NCBI GenBank assembly: GCA_002393575.1
Contig: DGSN01000001.1
Coordinates: 23,602 to 70,806 of the forward strand
Reading direction: 5' to 3'
Source: Prevotellaceae bacterium UBA4361
GTDB lineage: Bacteria > Bacteroidota > Bacteroidia > Bacteroidales > Bacteroidaceae
Length of the DNA: 47,205 bases
Below the pieces are notes generated by a model. That model made no database searches. It was not told the DNA's origin and saw nothing but the letters and a program-made list of their open reading frames with translations. Position 1 is the first letter of the stretch. Each line of letters begins with the position of its first letter. The translations under genes and the position numbers were made by a program. This document shows positions 25,001 to 33,985 of the stretch, one piece after another.

Positions 25001-25108
25001 ATATTTGCTTCAAAAATTCTGTGTTCGCACACAATTATAACATTATTTAACATTATTTGTGCAGATTCGTTGCAGATAGAGAACGTTTTAAGAAGAAAAC
25101 ATGAGCCA

Positions 25109-25723
25109 CTAAATGATTCCCAAACCGGCACGAATATACATCTGCATCATGGCAATTGCTCTGTCGTTGTTTCCGCCATTCGGAATGATGATGTCGGCAA
25201 ATTGCTTGGTAGGTTCGATGAATTCATCGTGCATAGGTTTGAGCACATTGCGGTATTTGCTGATAAGCATGTCGAGCGGATGTCCCCGTTCTGCTATGTC
25301 GCGCTGGATGACACGGAGCAAGCGCTCGTCAGCACCTGCATCGACAAATATTTTCAGGTCCATCAGGTTACGGAGATTTTTGTCGTAAAGCGCCATGATA
25401 CCTTCCACGATGATGACATCCTTTGGTTCCACGTGCACCGTTTCTTCCAAGCGAGTGCAGGTGATATAGGAATAAGTAGGTTGCTCAATGGAATGTCCAT
25501 TGCGCAGTTCTTCAATTTGCTTGGCAAGCAGAGGCCACTCGAATGCGTCGGGATGGTCGAAGTTGGTTTGCTTTCTCACTTCAAGAGGAAGAGACGACTG
25601 GTCGTTATAGTAAGAATCCTGTGGGATGACAGCAACGCTATTATCGGGTAATGATTCTATGATTTTTCTCACAACGGTGGTTTTGCCTGAGCCCGTTCCA
25701 CCTCCAATTCCAATAATTAGCAT
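25109..25723 (-). CDS. udk: uridine kinase
   Basis: Phosphorylates uridine and cytidine with ATP or GTP in pyrimidine salvage. 204 residues, normal for the family. The P-loop is IGGGTGSGKTTVVRKI at the very N-terminus. IPQDSYYNDQ, FDHPDAFEW, VIIVEGIMALYD and the lid region RDIAERGHPLDM are all present. Transcribed away from the S37 peptidase gene with crossing promoters. Confidence 0.95.
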   Translation of the reverse strand: MLIIGIGGGTGSGKTTVVRKIIESLPDNSVAVIPQDSYYNDQSSLPLEVRKQTNFDHPDAFEWPLLAKQIEELRNGHSIEQPTYSYITCTRLEETVHVEPKDVIIVEGIMALYDKNLRNLMDLKIFVDAGADERLLRVIQRDIAERGHPLDMLISKYRNVLKPMHDEFIEPTKQFADIIIPNGGNNDRAIAMMQMYIRAGLGII

Positions 25724-25776
25724 GGTAATTCAAGTTTTTTAGATGTATTTAAGATAGATTTGATTTGTTTTGCTGA

Positions 25777-25824
25777 CAAATATAGGTGAAATGTTTTGGA
25801 TTAGCAAGAAAAACCGTAACTTTG
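25777..25824. promoter_or_regulatory. overlapping divergent promoters (udk and S37 peptidase)
   Basis: For udk (minus): TTG at 25805-25807, 20 bases, TATATTTG at 25777-25784. For the peptidase (plus): TTTG at 25795-25798, 18 bases, TAACTTTG at 25817-25824. Each -33 element lies within the spacer of the other promoter, so polymerase binding should be mutually exclusive. Confidence 0.65.
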
Positions 25825-25936
25825 TCGTGCTTTATAATATATAATAAGGTGTAGTTGAAGGTATGGACTACGAAGTACGATGGAAAGTATGGGTAGTTTC
25901 AAAAGATTTGAATCATTAAAAATTTCAAGGGATAAT

Positions 25937-27259
25937 ATGAAGAAGGTAATTACTGCATATTTGGTGATTTCGCTTTTTGTATTGGATGTGATGGCGCAAT
26001 CCCAATCAACAGATTTCTTGATGAAGCTAAAGGCACTTCCTGGTGTTTCAGACATCAAACCGCTTGAGAGCGATTTCTTCAAGGAGAAATACGTGATGAA
26101 AATCCAGCAGAATCTTGATGGTGATGATGCATCGAAGGGTGTGTTCAATCAGCGTATCATTGTGGGCTTGAGAGGATTAGACCGTCCTACCGTGATAGTT
26201 ACAGAAGGCTATTTTGCACACTATGCCCTGTACCCTTCTTATAAAGAAGAACTATGTCAATTGTTTGATGCCAATGTGGTGGTATGTGAGTATCGATATT
26301 TTGCAGAATCAGTGCCAGAGATTGTTTCAAATCCGAAGATTGCTTCTGCTTGGGATTATCTCACAGTAGATAACTCGCTACGAGATATTCACCATGTACG
26401 CCAGACGATGGGACAAATATTCAAAGGAAAATGGGTGAGCACGGGTATCAGTAAGGGCGGACAGACTACGATGTTCTATCGTGCCACTTATCCTGATGAT
26501 GTAGATGTGAGTGTGAGTTATGTGGCTCCTTTGAATAAATCTGTGGAGGATGGACGTCATGAACCGTTCCTTGCCAAGAAAGTTGGTACAAAGGACGAGC
26601 GCGACGAAGTGTTCGATGCCCAGGAGGAGTTGATGGAGCGCAAGACTCGTCTGCTGCCTCGATTTGAGCAATATGTGAAGGATAAGAATTACCACTTCAG
26701 TGTGAGTGCTGCCGATGTGTATGATTTTTGTGTGATGGAATACCCATTTGCACTTTGGCAATGGGGAACGCCCGTTTCCTCCATTCCTGAAGATGATGCT
26801 TCGGACGATGTGTGGTTCAAAAATTTCATGGACGTGTCGAGTCCCGACTATTTTTCATGTCCAAGCGATTTCACTCCGTTCTTCGTTCAGGCAGCTCGTG
26901 AGTTGGGATATTATGGGTATTCGCGCAAGGGTTTGAAGAAGTGGCAGAGCGTGAAATCGACGAAAGGATATTTATATCGTATCATGTTGCCTGCTGAACT
27001 GAGAGATATTAAGTTCGATAAGACTCTCTATAAGCGCACGGTGAAATATCTGAAGAAAAATGACCCAAAGCATATCTTTATCTACGGAGAAATCGACCCT
27101 TGGTCCGCAAGTGGTGTGGCAGGTTGGTTGGATTGTTCCAAGAAGCAGAATATGCGTGTGTATGTGCAGCCTCGGGGCAGTCATCGCGCCCGCATTGGTA
27201 ACATGCCAGAGGGAATGAAAGCGGAAATTATGTCACGTCTGACAGAATGGCTGAAATAG
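25937..27259 (+). CDS. S37-type secreted serine peptidase
   Basis: A 440-residue exported hydrolase resembling the PS-10 (S37) tripeptidyl aminopeptidase group. I start at ATG 25937, which gives a clean signal peptide ending in VMAQ and has AAGGG upstream. The frame opens 57 bases earlier without a better signal. The alpha/beta-hydrolase triad can be placed at Ser172 (VSTGISKGGQTT), Asp387 (YGEIDPWSASGV) and His416 (RGSHRARIGNMP). It would trim tripeptides from peptides in the periplasm, supplying amino acids. Not in an operon. Confidence 0.88.
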   Translation: MKKVITAYLVISLFVLDVMAQSQSTDFLMKLKALPGVSDIKPLESDFFKEKYVMKIQQNLDGDDASKGVFNQRIIVGLRGLDRPTVIVTEGYFAHYALYPSYKEELCQLFDANVVVCEYRYFAESVPEIVSNPKIASAWDYLTVDNSLRDIHHVRQTMGQIFKGKWVSTGISKGGQTTMFYRATYPDDVDVSVSYVAPLNKSVEDGRHEPFLAKKVGTKDERDEVFDAQEELMERKTRLLPRFEQYVKDKNYHFSVSAADVYDFCVMEYPFALWQWGTPVSSIPEDDASDDVWFKNFMDVSSPDYFSCPSDFTPFFVQAARELGYYGYSRKGLKKWQSVKSTKGYLYRIMLPAELRDIKFDKTLYKRTVKYLKKNDPKHIFIYGEIDPWSASGVAGWLDCSKKQNMRVYVQPRGSHRARIGNMPEGMKAEIMSRLTEWLK

Positions 27260-27278
27260 TTTTGGCAGAATCCTCTAA

Positions 27279-27295
27279 TTGGCACGGGATTTGCA
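27279..27295 (+). promoter_or_regulatory. sigma-54 (RpoN) promoter of clpC
   Basis: TTGGCACGGGATTTGCA has the -24 GG (27281-27282) and the -12 GC (27293-27294) separated by exactly 10 bases and all preferred flanking bases. The expected start is near 27305, 60 bases before the clpC start codon. No housekeeping-type promoter was seen in the gap. Confidence 0.75.
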
Positions 27296-27364
27296 CAAAT
27301 GCATTTCCAAATTATGATGAGAAGGATAAATCGCTAAACAAAAAAGAGTAAAGGAAACTCATTA

Positions 27365-29905
27365 ATGAACAACAACTATTCACAAAAAATCACACAAATT
27401 CTTCAGTATAGCAAGGAAGAAGCTATTCGCTTGAACAATGATTACATAGGTCCTGAGCATATTATGCTTGGCATCTTGCGCGATGGCGAGAGCAAGGCGA
27501 TTGATGTGCTTCGTGATAAGTGTCATCTGGATATTCCAGCTATTAAGAATAGATTGGAATCGCGTTTGCGTAGGGATGTGGATGGCTCTGCGTTCAATTA
27601 CGCTTCAAAGGATATTGCGTTCAATGATAAGTCGAATGGCGTGTTGCGACTTTGTATTCTTGAATCAAGATTGATGCGCAGCAAGACTGCCGATGTGGAA
27701 CATCTGTTATTAGCAATTATGAAACAAAAAGATAATCTTCCTGCTTTGATTCTGGAAGATAGCAATGTGAATTATAATCAATTATACGACTATTTCTCTC
27801 AGCCAACTCCAGCTCCAAAGGCTAATGTGGGCTTTGATGATGAAGAAGATGAGGAAATGGATATTCCTCCACGCAGCCGTGGTGGACAGGGAGAGAATCG
27901 TCAGCAAACCACTCGCACTGAGAAGAAAGGCAAGGGTACTGACACACCAGCAATCGACCAGTTTGGTTTCGACCTCACTCGTGCTGCTCGTGAAGGAAAG
28001 CTCGATCCAGTGGTGGGACGTGAAAAGGAAATCGAGCGTGTGGCTCAGATTCTTTCTCGCCGCAAGAAGAACAACCCCGTACTGATTGGTGAGCCAGGTG
28101 TGGGAAAGAGTGCTATCGTGGAAGGATTGGCACAGCGCATCAACGAGCGCAAGGTGTCGAGAACCTTGTTCAACAAGCGCCTCATTACGCTCGACATGAC
28201 AAGCGTTGTGGCTGGTACCAAATATCGTGGACAGTTTGAGGAGCGCATGAAGAGCATCATTGCTGAGCTCAAGGCGAATCCCGACATCATCGTCTTTATT
28301 GATGAAATCCACACCTTGGTAGGTGCTGGAAACCAGGCAGGTACGATGGATGCTGCCAACATGATGAAGCCTGCTCTTTCACGTGGTGAATTGCAATGCA
28401 TCGGTGCTACCACACTGGATGAGTATCGCAAGTCGATTGAGAAGGATGGTGCGTTGGAACGTCGTTTCCAGAAGATTATTGTGGAACCAACCACGATGGA
28501 GGAAACCCTTGAGATTCTGCATAACATCAAGGACAGATACGAGGAGCATCACAATGTGTCTTACACGGAAGAGGCTCTTCAGGCATGTGTGAAACTCACA
28601 GAGCGTTACGTCACTGACCGCCATTTCCCTGACAAGGCGATTGATGCTTTGGATGAGGCTGGTTCGCGCGTACATATTAATAATGTAAACGTTCCGAAGG
28701 AAATCGAAGACAAGGAGAAAGCCATTGCGGAGGCAAATGCCAATAAGGAAATGGCGGTGAAAAACCAAAACTACGAGTTGGCTGCCAACTATCGTGACCG
28801 TGTGGTTCACCTTGAGAACGAGTTGGAGGAAATGCGTGCGCAGTGGGAGGCTTCGCTGGTAGAGAACCGTGAGACCGTCGATGAGGAAAAGGTGGCAGAA
28901 ACCGTTGCGCTCATGACAGGCATTCCTGTGCAGCGCATGGCAGCAGCCGAGGGAATCCGCATGAAGGGTATGAAGAGCGAACTGAAATCGAAGGTCATCG
29001 GTCAAGACCAAGCCATCGACAAGTTGGTGTCTGCCATTCAGCGCAGTAGAGTGGGGTTGAACGACCCAAATCGTCCTATTGGTACCTTCATGTTCTTGGG
29101 TCCTACGGGAGTCGGAAAGACATACCTTGCCAAGAAGTTGGCTGAGCACATGTTCGGCACTTCGGATGCGCTGGTTCGTATCGACATGTCGGAATACATG
29201 GAGAAGTTCACCGTGAGCCGATTGGTGGGAGCCCCTCCAGGCTACGTGGGTTACGAAGAGGGTGGTATGCTCACCGAGCGCGTTCGTCGCAAGCCTTACT
29301 CCATTGTGCTGTTAGACGAAATCGAGAAGGCGCATCCTGACGTGTTCAATATCCTCTTGCAAGTGATGGACGATGGACGACTGACGGATTCCAACGGACG
29401 TACCGTCGATTTCCGCAACACAGTCATCATCATGACATCCAATGCTGGTACACGCCAGTTGAAGGAATTTGGTCGTGGTGTAGGATTTGCTGCTATGCAA
29501 GGAGTGAACGACAAGGAAATGTCGCGCTCCGTAGTTCGCAAGGCACTGGAAAAGCTCTTTGCTCCTGAGTTCCTCAACCGTATCGACGAAATCATCACGT
29601 TCGACCAACTCGAACTGGATGCCATCATCACCATCATTGACCAGGAAATCAATCCGCTCCAGCAGCGCATCGAGAACCTCGGTTTCCATTTCTCCATCGA
29701 TGCCGAAACCAAGCGATTCATTGCTGAAAAGGGTTACGACAAGCAGTTTGGCGCACGTCCACTTCGTCGTGCCATCCAGTCGCACCTTGAGGATGGACTT
29801 TCCGAACTGATTGTAGAAAACGACCTCGAGGCAGGCAGCACCATCGTTGCCAAACTCAGCGAGGCAAAGGACAAGGTCATCTTTGAAGTGATAAAGAACG
29901 AGTAA
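27365..29905 (+). CDS. clpC: ClpC ATPase, Clp protease regulatory subunit
   Basis: Hexameric AAA+ unfoldase that feeds proteins to ClpP. 846 residues: the Clp-N double repeat (1-145), a Gln/Arg-rich linker, AAA1 with GEPGVGKS (about 242), the middle domain with a UVR-type stretch NYELAANYRDRVVHLENEL (about 465-485), AAA2 with GPTGVGKT (about 579), and a C-terminal small domain. The GRGVGFAAM stretch matches the ClpP-binding loop (VGF). It stands alone, with a sigma-54 promoter in front and a terminator behind. Confidence 0.96.
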   Translation: MNNNYSQKITQILQYSKEEAIRLNNDYIGPEHIMLGILRDGESKAIDVLRDKCHLDIPAIKNRLESRLRRDVDGSAFNYASKDIAFNDKSNGVLRLCILESRLMRSKTADVEHLLLAIMKQKDNLPALILEDSNVNYNQLYDYFSQPTPAPKANVGFDDEEDEEMDIPPRSRGGQGENRQQTTRTEKKGKGTDTPAIDQFGFDLTRAAREGKLDPVVGREKEIERVAQILSRRKKNNPVLIGEPGVGKSAIVEGLAQRINERKVSRTLFNKRLITLDMTSVVAGTKYRGQFEERMKSIIAELKANPDIIVFIDEIHTLVGAGNQAGTMDAANMMKPALSRGELQCIGATTLDEYRKSIEKDGALERRFQKIIVEPTTMEETLEILHNIKDRYEEHHNVSYTEEALQACVKLTERYVTDRHFPDKAIDALDEAGSRVHINNVNVPKEIEDKEKAIAEANANKEMAVKNQNYELAANYRDRVVHLENELEEMRAQWEASLVENRETVDEEKVAETVALMTGIPVQRMAAAEGIRMKGMKSELKSKVIGQDQAIDKLVSAIQRSRVGLNDPNRPIGTFMFLGPTGVGKTYLAKKLAEHMFGTSDALVRIDMSEYMEKFTVSRLVGAPPGYVGYEEGGMLTERVRRKPYSIVLLDEIEKAHPDVFNILLQVMDDGRLTDSNGRTVDFRNTVIIMTSNAGTRQLKEFGRGVGFAAMQGVNDKEMSRSVVRKALEKLFAPEFLNRIDEIITFDQLELDAIITIIDQEINPLQQRIENLGFHFSIDAETKRFIAEKGYDKQFGARPLRRAIQSHLEDGLSELIVENDLEAGSTIVAKLSEAKDKVIFEVIKNE

Positions 29906-29952
29906 CGGTGTTTTGAAATACAATAGAACTTTAAATACAATGAATATGAGAT

Positions 29953-29985
29953 AGTGCTCCACCAATTGTTGATGGGGCACTTTTG
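29953..29985 (+). terminator. clpC terminator
   Basis: AGTGCTCCA (29953-29961) pairs over 9 bases with TGGGGCACT (29973-29981) with one G-T pair. TTTT follows. Confidence 0.75.
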
Positions 29986-30072
29986 TGTGTTTGGATAAGG
30001 CAAAAGGAATTACAGATTATTTCATCAAATAACTGAAATATTATTTTTTGTGATATTTTTGCGGGGAAAGGA

Positions 30073-30102
30073 TTTGTTTCTCCGATAATTGTTGTATCTT
30101 TA
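30073..30102 (+). promoter_or_regulatory. promoter of the putative RNA
   Basis: TTTG (30073-30076), 18 bases, TATCTTTA (30095-30102), a 7/8 match to the -7 box. The start is expected near 30109. Confidence 0.6.
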
Positions 30103-30108
30103 CAACCA

Positions 30109-30336
30109 AGTTTAACAAAACATATATGCCAATGAATAGATAAACGATTATAGGACATAAGACTGGACGTCCACTTTTGCTTCTTGTTGTTCGATAATTG
30201 GGGAATTAGACGACAATCAATCAAGAACTGAAGTAGATAGTTCACGCCGTTCGGCGTGGGCATTTACTCGTTTAAGATTGATAGGTTATCCCCAATACCT
30301 CCGAAACGTAAGCGAAGTAGATTGCTCACGTTTTTT
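30109..30336 (+). ncRNA. putative structured small RNA (or attenuating leader)
   Basis: The region lies between a promoter and a terminator and has no ORF. It shows nested pairing: ATTGGGGA (30197-30204) with TCCCCAAT (30289-30296), inside that ATCAATC (30216-30222) with GATTGAT (30276-30282), and within this the hairpins GAACT...AGTTC (30225-30243) and CACGCC-GTTC-GGCGTG (30243-30258). It ends in a T-tailed terminator hairpin. The loop GAAGTAGAT occurs twice, in the hairpin at 30230 and in the terminator loop at 30314, each on a different stem. It could be an independent RNA, a 6S-like RNA, or a leader of the gene at 30387. The sequence alone does not decide. Confidence 0.6.
30306..30336 (+). 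terminator. terminator of the putative RNA
   Basis: ACGT-A-AGC (30306-30313) pairs with GCT-C-ACGT (30324-30331) with one mismatch. Six T follow. Confidence 0.7.
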
Positions 30337-30386
30337 ATGGTGAAAACTCTGTGTATTTTGTCAAATAACTAAAAAAAGAATTGATT

Positions 30387-30948
30387 ATGAAGAAAACTAT
30401 TTTATTATCTTTAGTGTTACTTTCACCACTATTGGTGTCTGCTCAAATCTGGTCTCAATACAAAACTGACGCAGATGAATTGAAAGGTACTCAAGCAAAC
30501 AGTCGACATTTTATAGAAATACCAGAAGAAGGAGTTGTAGTGCTTGATGACAATTTGGATATGTTTGGTTTTGTTACCTATAACGGAATTTTTGATTATA
30601 AATTATATGAATATGATTTTAATGTGGCAATAGGAATTTTTGGTATGTATGATGAAACGGGGAAACTTGTAGAAAAAAAAGGAAATTATGGTAAGTGTGC
30701 ATGATAATCCTTCAAATGCTTCGGTAGATAGTCGAATTACCTTATTAAAAAATAGTGGCATAAGACAGGTTGCTTCCTGGATACGAAACAATAAGGGCAG
30801 TGTACGGATTATCATTCCACGCTATGGGGAATCTGATTTTGATGTAACTGTGCCTACTTTCCTGTCTCAAAAGCAGTCAGAAACAAAAATAAGCCCCAAA
30901 GGAACCACTAAAAAGGGAGGTATGACATCTCCTGTAAGAAAGAAATAG
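30387..30948 (+). pseudogene. exported protein gene interrupted by a frameshift
   Basis: The first part (30387-30704) starts MKKTILLSLVLLSPLLVSAQ, a signal peptide, and stops shortly after a run of eight A (30673-30680). The second part (about 30679-30948) continues in the +1 frame as VSVHDNPSNASVDSRITLLK... If the run had seven A, one protein of about 187 residues would result. So this is either a broken gene, a phase-variable gene switching on the A run, or a sequencing error. I do not recognise the family. It is the first of a group of small AT-rich genes of unknown function. Confidence 0.75.
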
Positions 30949-30983
30949 TTCTGAAGTATTGTATTTTTACTCGTTTATAGTAT

Positions 30984-31535
30984 ATGAAAAAGTTTTCTCT
31001 TACATTCCTACTTTGCTTAATGACAATTCTGTCTTATAGTCAAACCAAGCATTTAACCGTTTTGGGTATTCCTATAACTGGCAATATCATCACTTTCCAG
31101 CAGAAAATAATTGCTAAGAATTACAGAGTTGATGTGCAAAAGAACAAAGTGCTGCCAGTTGGGCAACGTGAATTTAAAGGGCGATTCTCTGGGCATGAAT
31201 GCTCTTTGAGAGCCTACTATTTTCCTGATGACAAGATTGTCTATAAAGTCAGGGTTTCTATTGATTTTATCTACGAATCGAGTGCGGATAATGCTTATAG
31301 GGAGATAAAAAGAAACCTTTTGCGCAAGTACAAAAACGCTTCCACGAAAACAGGAAGAACAGATGGGCATGAGTCTATATCTACAATGATTATCGATGAT
31401 GACGACGATATTCTCGGATTTATAGATTTACTCGTGTTTGAAGGAGACGACAATTATGATAGCGAACTTGTCATTGGTTATACAGATATGGATGGCATGG
31501 CAAAGGCAGAGAAGAAACATACTGATGACCTTTGA
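30984..31535 (+). CDS. exported protein of unknown function
   Basis: 183 residues with a signal peptide ending near SYSQ20. The mature start LTVLGIPITGNIITFQQKI and the later FKGRFSGHECSLRAYYFPDD...IVYKVRVSIDF resemble a family of small exported proteins found in Bacteroides and Prevotella. I know no function for it. Acidic DDDDD near residue 140. It follows the frameshifted gene by 35 bases in the same direction and probably shares a transcript with its neighbours. Confidence 0.75.
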   Translation: MKKFSLTFLLCLMTILSYSQTKHLTVLGIPITGNIITFQQKIIAKNYRVDVQKNKVLPVGQREFKGRFSGHECSLRAYYFPDDKIVYKVRVSIDFIYESSADNAYREIKRNLLRKYKNASTKTGRTDGHESISTMIIDDDDDILGFIDLLVFEGDDNYDSELVIGYTDMDGMAKAEKKHTDDL

Positions 31536-31585
31536 TTAAGTACATAATAGTTTTTGAATTAAAATAATTTAAAAGAAGATAGGTA

Positions 31586-32308
31586 ATGCTCAAGAAATTC
31601 ATTCTGATTATAATTGTAATAGCAGCAGTGTCTGCTGTGGGATATTATGCGTATCTTAATATCTTTAATAATCAATATGTTGTACAATACGAAAAGCAGG
31701 TCTATCCAGATTCAGACCCATGGACTCGTATCCACAAATTCGTTGCAAAAAATGATTCAGTTGCATCAGAAGAGGCTGTTGTATGGCTCTTGCATCAGTT
31801 TATATTCGACAACCCTGAACTAGAAAAAAGTAAATACCGTTATCAATATAAAAATCTCAGATTGGATAACGTAACCAAAAACACGCCTGTCCGTGTGCCT
31901 GCCAGCCTTATTAGGAAAACTTTCTTAGAAGGCAGTTCTAATAAATATAGCAAATTCGAAGATCGTGATGTTGATTGGTTACTTTTTGCACAGCAAATAC
32001 CTTTCTTTACCTATGAGATGTCCGTTTGGCTAGATAATCCATATGAAGAAGAACGTATAAGATTCATTGCAGAGAATGATTATGAAGCAGCAAATAAGGC
32101 GGTTGATACGGTTGCGTATTATATCTCTTGCAATTGGTACTATACAAATAGACCTATTGATGATATTTTGGTTGTAAACTGCTATACGCTCGACTTTGTG
32201 CGCTCCACGAATTGGAACGTATGGTCCAGATTAATCCATTCTGCTTATTGTCAAGGGCTAAATTTTAATAGATACTCTGTTAGATATCGAGGATTAATAG
32301 ATGAATAA
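31586..32308 (+). CDS. membrane-anchored protein of unknown function
   Basis: 240 residues. An N-terminal membrane segment (about 4-24, FILIIIVIAAVSAVGYYAYL) is followed by a mostly helical, Tyr/Trp-rich part outside the membrane. No known domain. Base composition is clearly more AT-rich than in clpC or nifJ nearby. It lies 50 bases after the preceding unknown gene. Confidence 0.7.
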   Translation: MLKKFILIIIVIAAVSAVGYYAYLNIFNNQYVVQYEKQVYPDSDPWTRIHKFVAKNDSVASEEAVVWLLHQFIFDNPELEKSKYRYQYKNLRLDNVTKNTPVRVPASLIRKTFLEGSSNKYSKFEDRDVDWLLFAQQIPFFTYEMSVWLDNPYEEERIRFIAENDYEAANKAVDTVAYYISCNWYYTNRPIDDILVVNCYTLDFVRSTNWNVWSRLIHSAYCQGLNFNRYSVRYRGLIDE

Positions 32309-32410
32309 TAGATTGTCAACGGTTGTTTCAGATACGGGGATAAGGACGTATTGATGAACAGCCTTTGATTATATTTTGTAACATATTAGGAGAAACTTGA
32401 AATAGTATAT

Positions 32411-32878
32411 ATGAGTTACGTATCAGGGCATTATAGGAAGGGACACTACCGTAATGGAAGATGGGTTAGTGGCGGCTATGTCAAAAGTCATTATCGTAGT
32501 GGATATGGTTATGGCTCAGTTTGGTCACCAATAAATACAACAGTAACGGAACAAAGTCCAAAAGATTCCAATGATTCACAATCTGTACACCATGTGGATT
32601 CTCAGAAAGAGTCCGACATGTTGTGTACGGAAAAACTAACAGGTGAAGCCTATCTGAATAGTCGTCGTAAATATTGGCGCAAGGAGCGGGCAAAGAGCCC
32701 TGCCTCACAATTGAAAATGAGTAAAGATGAGGATACCGATTGGACAACAACATGGGGAATCATCATCGGAGTTGTCATTGTGATTGGCATTTTCATATTG
32801 ATTGCTTCAGGTGGTCCAGAGGTGATGAACTGGTTCCTGGCCATTATGGTCATTGGGGCTCTACTAAAAAAAGGATGA
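32411..32878 (+). CDS. small membrane protein with a His-Tyr-Arg repeat
   Basis: 155 residues. The N-terminal part repeats a GHYRKGHYRNGRWVSGGYV pattern, followed by a polar middle part. Two close hydrophobic segments (about 115-134 and 139-152) separated by SGGPEVMN end the protein. No signal peptide is seen, so the basic N-terminus should be cytoplasmic. Family not recognised. Confidence 0.65.
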   Translation: MSYVSGHYRKGHYRNGRWVSGGYVKSHYRSGYGYGSVWSPINTTVTEQSPKDSNDSQSVHHVDSQKESDMLCTEKLTGEAYLNSRRKYWRKERAKSPASQLKMSKDEDTDWTTTWGIIIGVVIVIGIFILIASGGPEVMNWFLAIMVIGALLKKG

Positions 32879-32944
32879 GGGTGAATGAAGTGGATGTTGA
32901 TGAAGTCGAGTTCGTCTAATCATATTAAATAATGGAAAGAAGAT

Positions 32945-33601
32945 ATGAAAAGCCTAAAATTATATGGATTAATCATTGTAATCGCACTTCTATTCTGTGC
33001 ATGCCAGTCGCGTGAAGAGAAAGCCCTTGAGACAATCAAAGAGAATATGAATAAAACTTTGGATGACTTCAAAAGTTATGAACCTATCGAGACAAAGATG
33101 GATAGTTTGAAGTTTGACAAATATGGCGACACCTTAGTCGTAAAAGTAATTTTTAAAATGAGGCTCGTGGAGGGTTTGGTTGAAGACTTTGAAAACGATT
33201 ACAGGGAAGCGAAAAGACTTTTTGATATTTGGGATGACCCTCGTATGTACAATTACAGCAGTTATGCTGATGATAAAAGAAATAATGCATATAAGGATAT
33301 GCAAGTGGCGTTGATAGCAATGGAAGCCACGGAGGAAGTACAGAAATCCTATTTGGATACACTACTAATCTTGGATAAGAGCCATACGGGAGATTTTTAT
33401 GGATGGCGAGTTCATCATAAATTTAGATGTAATACAATGGAGGGAAATCCTATGATAAAGAATTATATCTATTTCATGGATAAGAAATGCGAGAAAATCT
33501 TCTTAAGGATGGATGAAGATGAGTTCTCGTGGAGCCTATTCGTAAATTATATTGATAGGGCATATAGCGAGGCGACAGAAGATGAAAAGATTAAATACTA
33601 A
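32945..33601 (+). CDS. putative lipoprotein of unknown function
   Basis: 218 residues with a lipoprotein signal and lipobox LLFCAC (Cys about 18-20) followed by QSREEKALE. The mature part is highly charged, mainly helical, without a recognised domain. It is the last intact gene of the AT-rich unknown cluster (30387-33601). Confidence 0.75.
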   Translation: MKSLKLYGLIIVIALLFCACQSREEKALETIKENMNKTLDDFKSYEPIETKMDSLKFDKYGDTLVVKVIFKMRLVEGLVEDFENDYREAKRLFDIWDDPRMYNYSSYADDKRNNAYKDMQVALIAMEATEEVQKSYLDTLLILDKSHTGDFYGWRVHHKFRCNTMEGNPMIKNYIYFMDKKCEKIFLRMDEDEFSWSLFVNYIDRAYSEATEDEKIKY

Positions 33602-33892
33602 TCTTTGTGCTCAGCTTCGAAAGGAATTTGTTTTTACGATTAAGAACAGGAGGAAAAGAAACATGGTGAGAGTAAAGCGTCCCAAACTTGGCATACCCAG
33701 TATAATGCGAACTTTTGGATCGGCATTCCAAAACAAGAAGAAAAGGATACATGCGAAAAAGAGGTGTGGGCAGCAACATGAACAAGAACAGCGCAAGAAA
33801 AGGAAAATACCCATTGAAAAGGTGAGTCACTCGGTGCATACAATATCCATACCATTTGGTGGAATGAACAAAATGTATTAAAGCAATGAGTC
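33602..33892 (+). pseudogene. remnant of an unknown gene
   Basis: In one reading frame (starting at 33602) protein-like blocks appear, such as QTWHTQYNANFWIGIPKQEE and later LGAYNIHTIWWNEQ, separated by stop codons at 33641, 33779 and 33815. The longest open frame over this stretch (33552-33881) gives an unnatural, very basic sequence and overlaps the lipoprotein gene. A decayed gene is the better reading. Confidence 0.45.
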
Positions 33893-33985
33893 TCCATCCT
33901 CATTGCAGCATTTATGTCTGTAAATATGCTGGATAGCCATTCTTTGCGGTAAAAAGTTTTGTGTAAGAGGATTTTTTGTTATTTT

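Larger units (their letters stand above)
29906..30386. other. gap holding the clpC terminator and an RNA gene
   Basis: No protein gene. It contains the clpC terminator (29953-29985), a promoter (30073-30102), the likely structured RNA (30109-30336) and 50 bases before the next start codon. Confidence 0.7.

Noticed and set aside
30666..30704. Programmed -1 frameshift at the A8 tract
   Set aside because: A -1 shift leads to a stop after four codons. Only +1 (or loss of one A) joins the halves.
33552..33881. 109-residue basic ORF
   Set aside because: Overlaps the lipoprotein gene. Another frame shows more natural protein blocks, so this is better read as part of a gene remnant.
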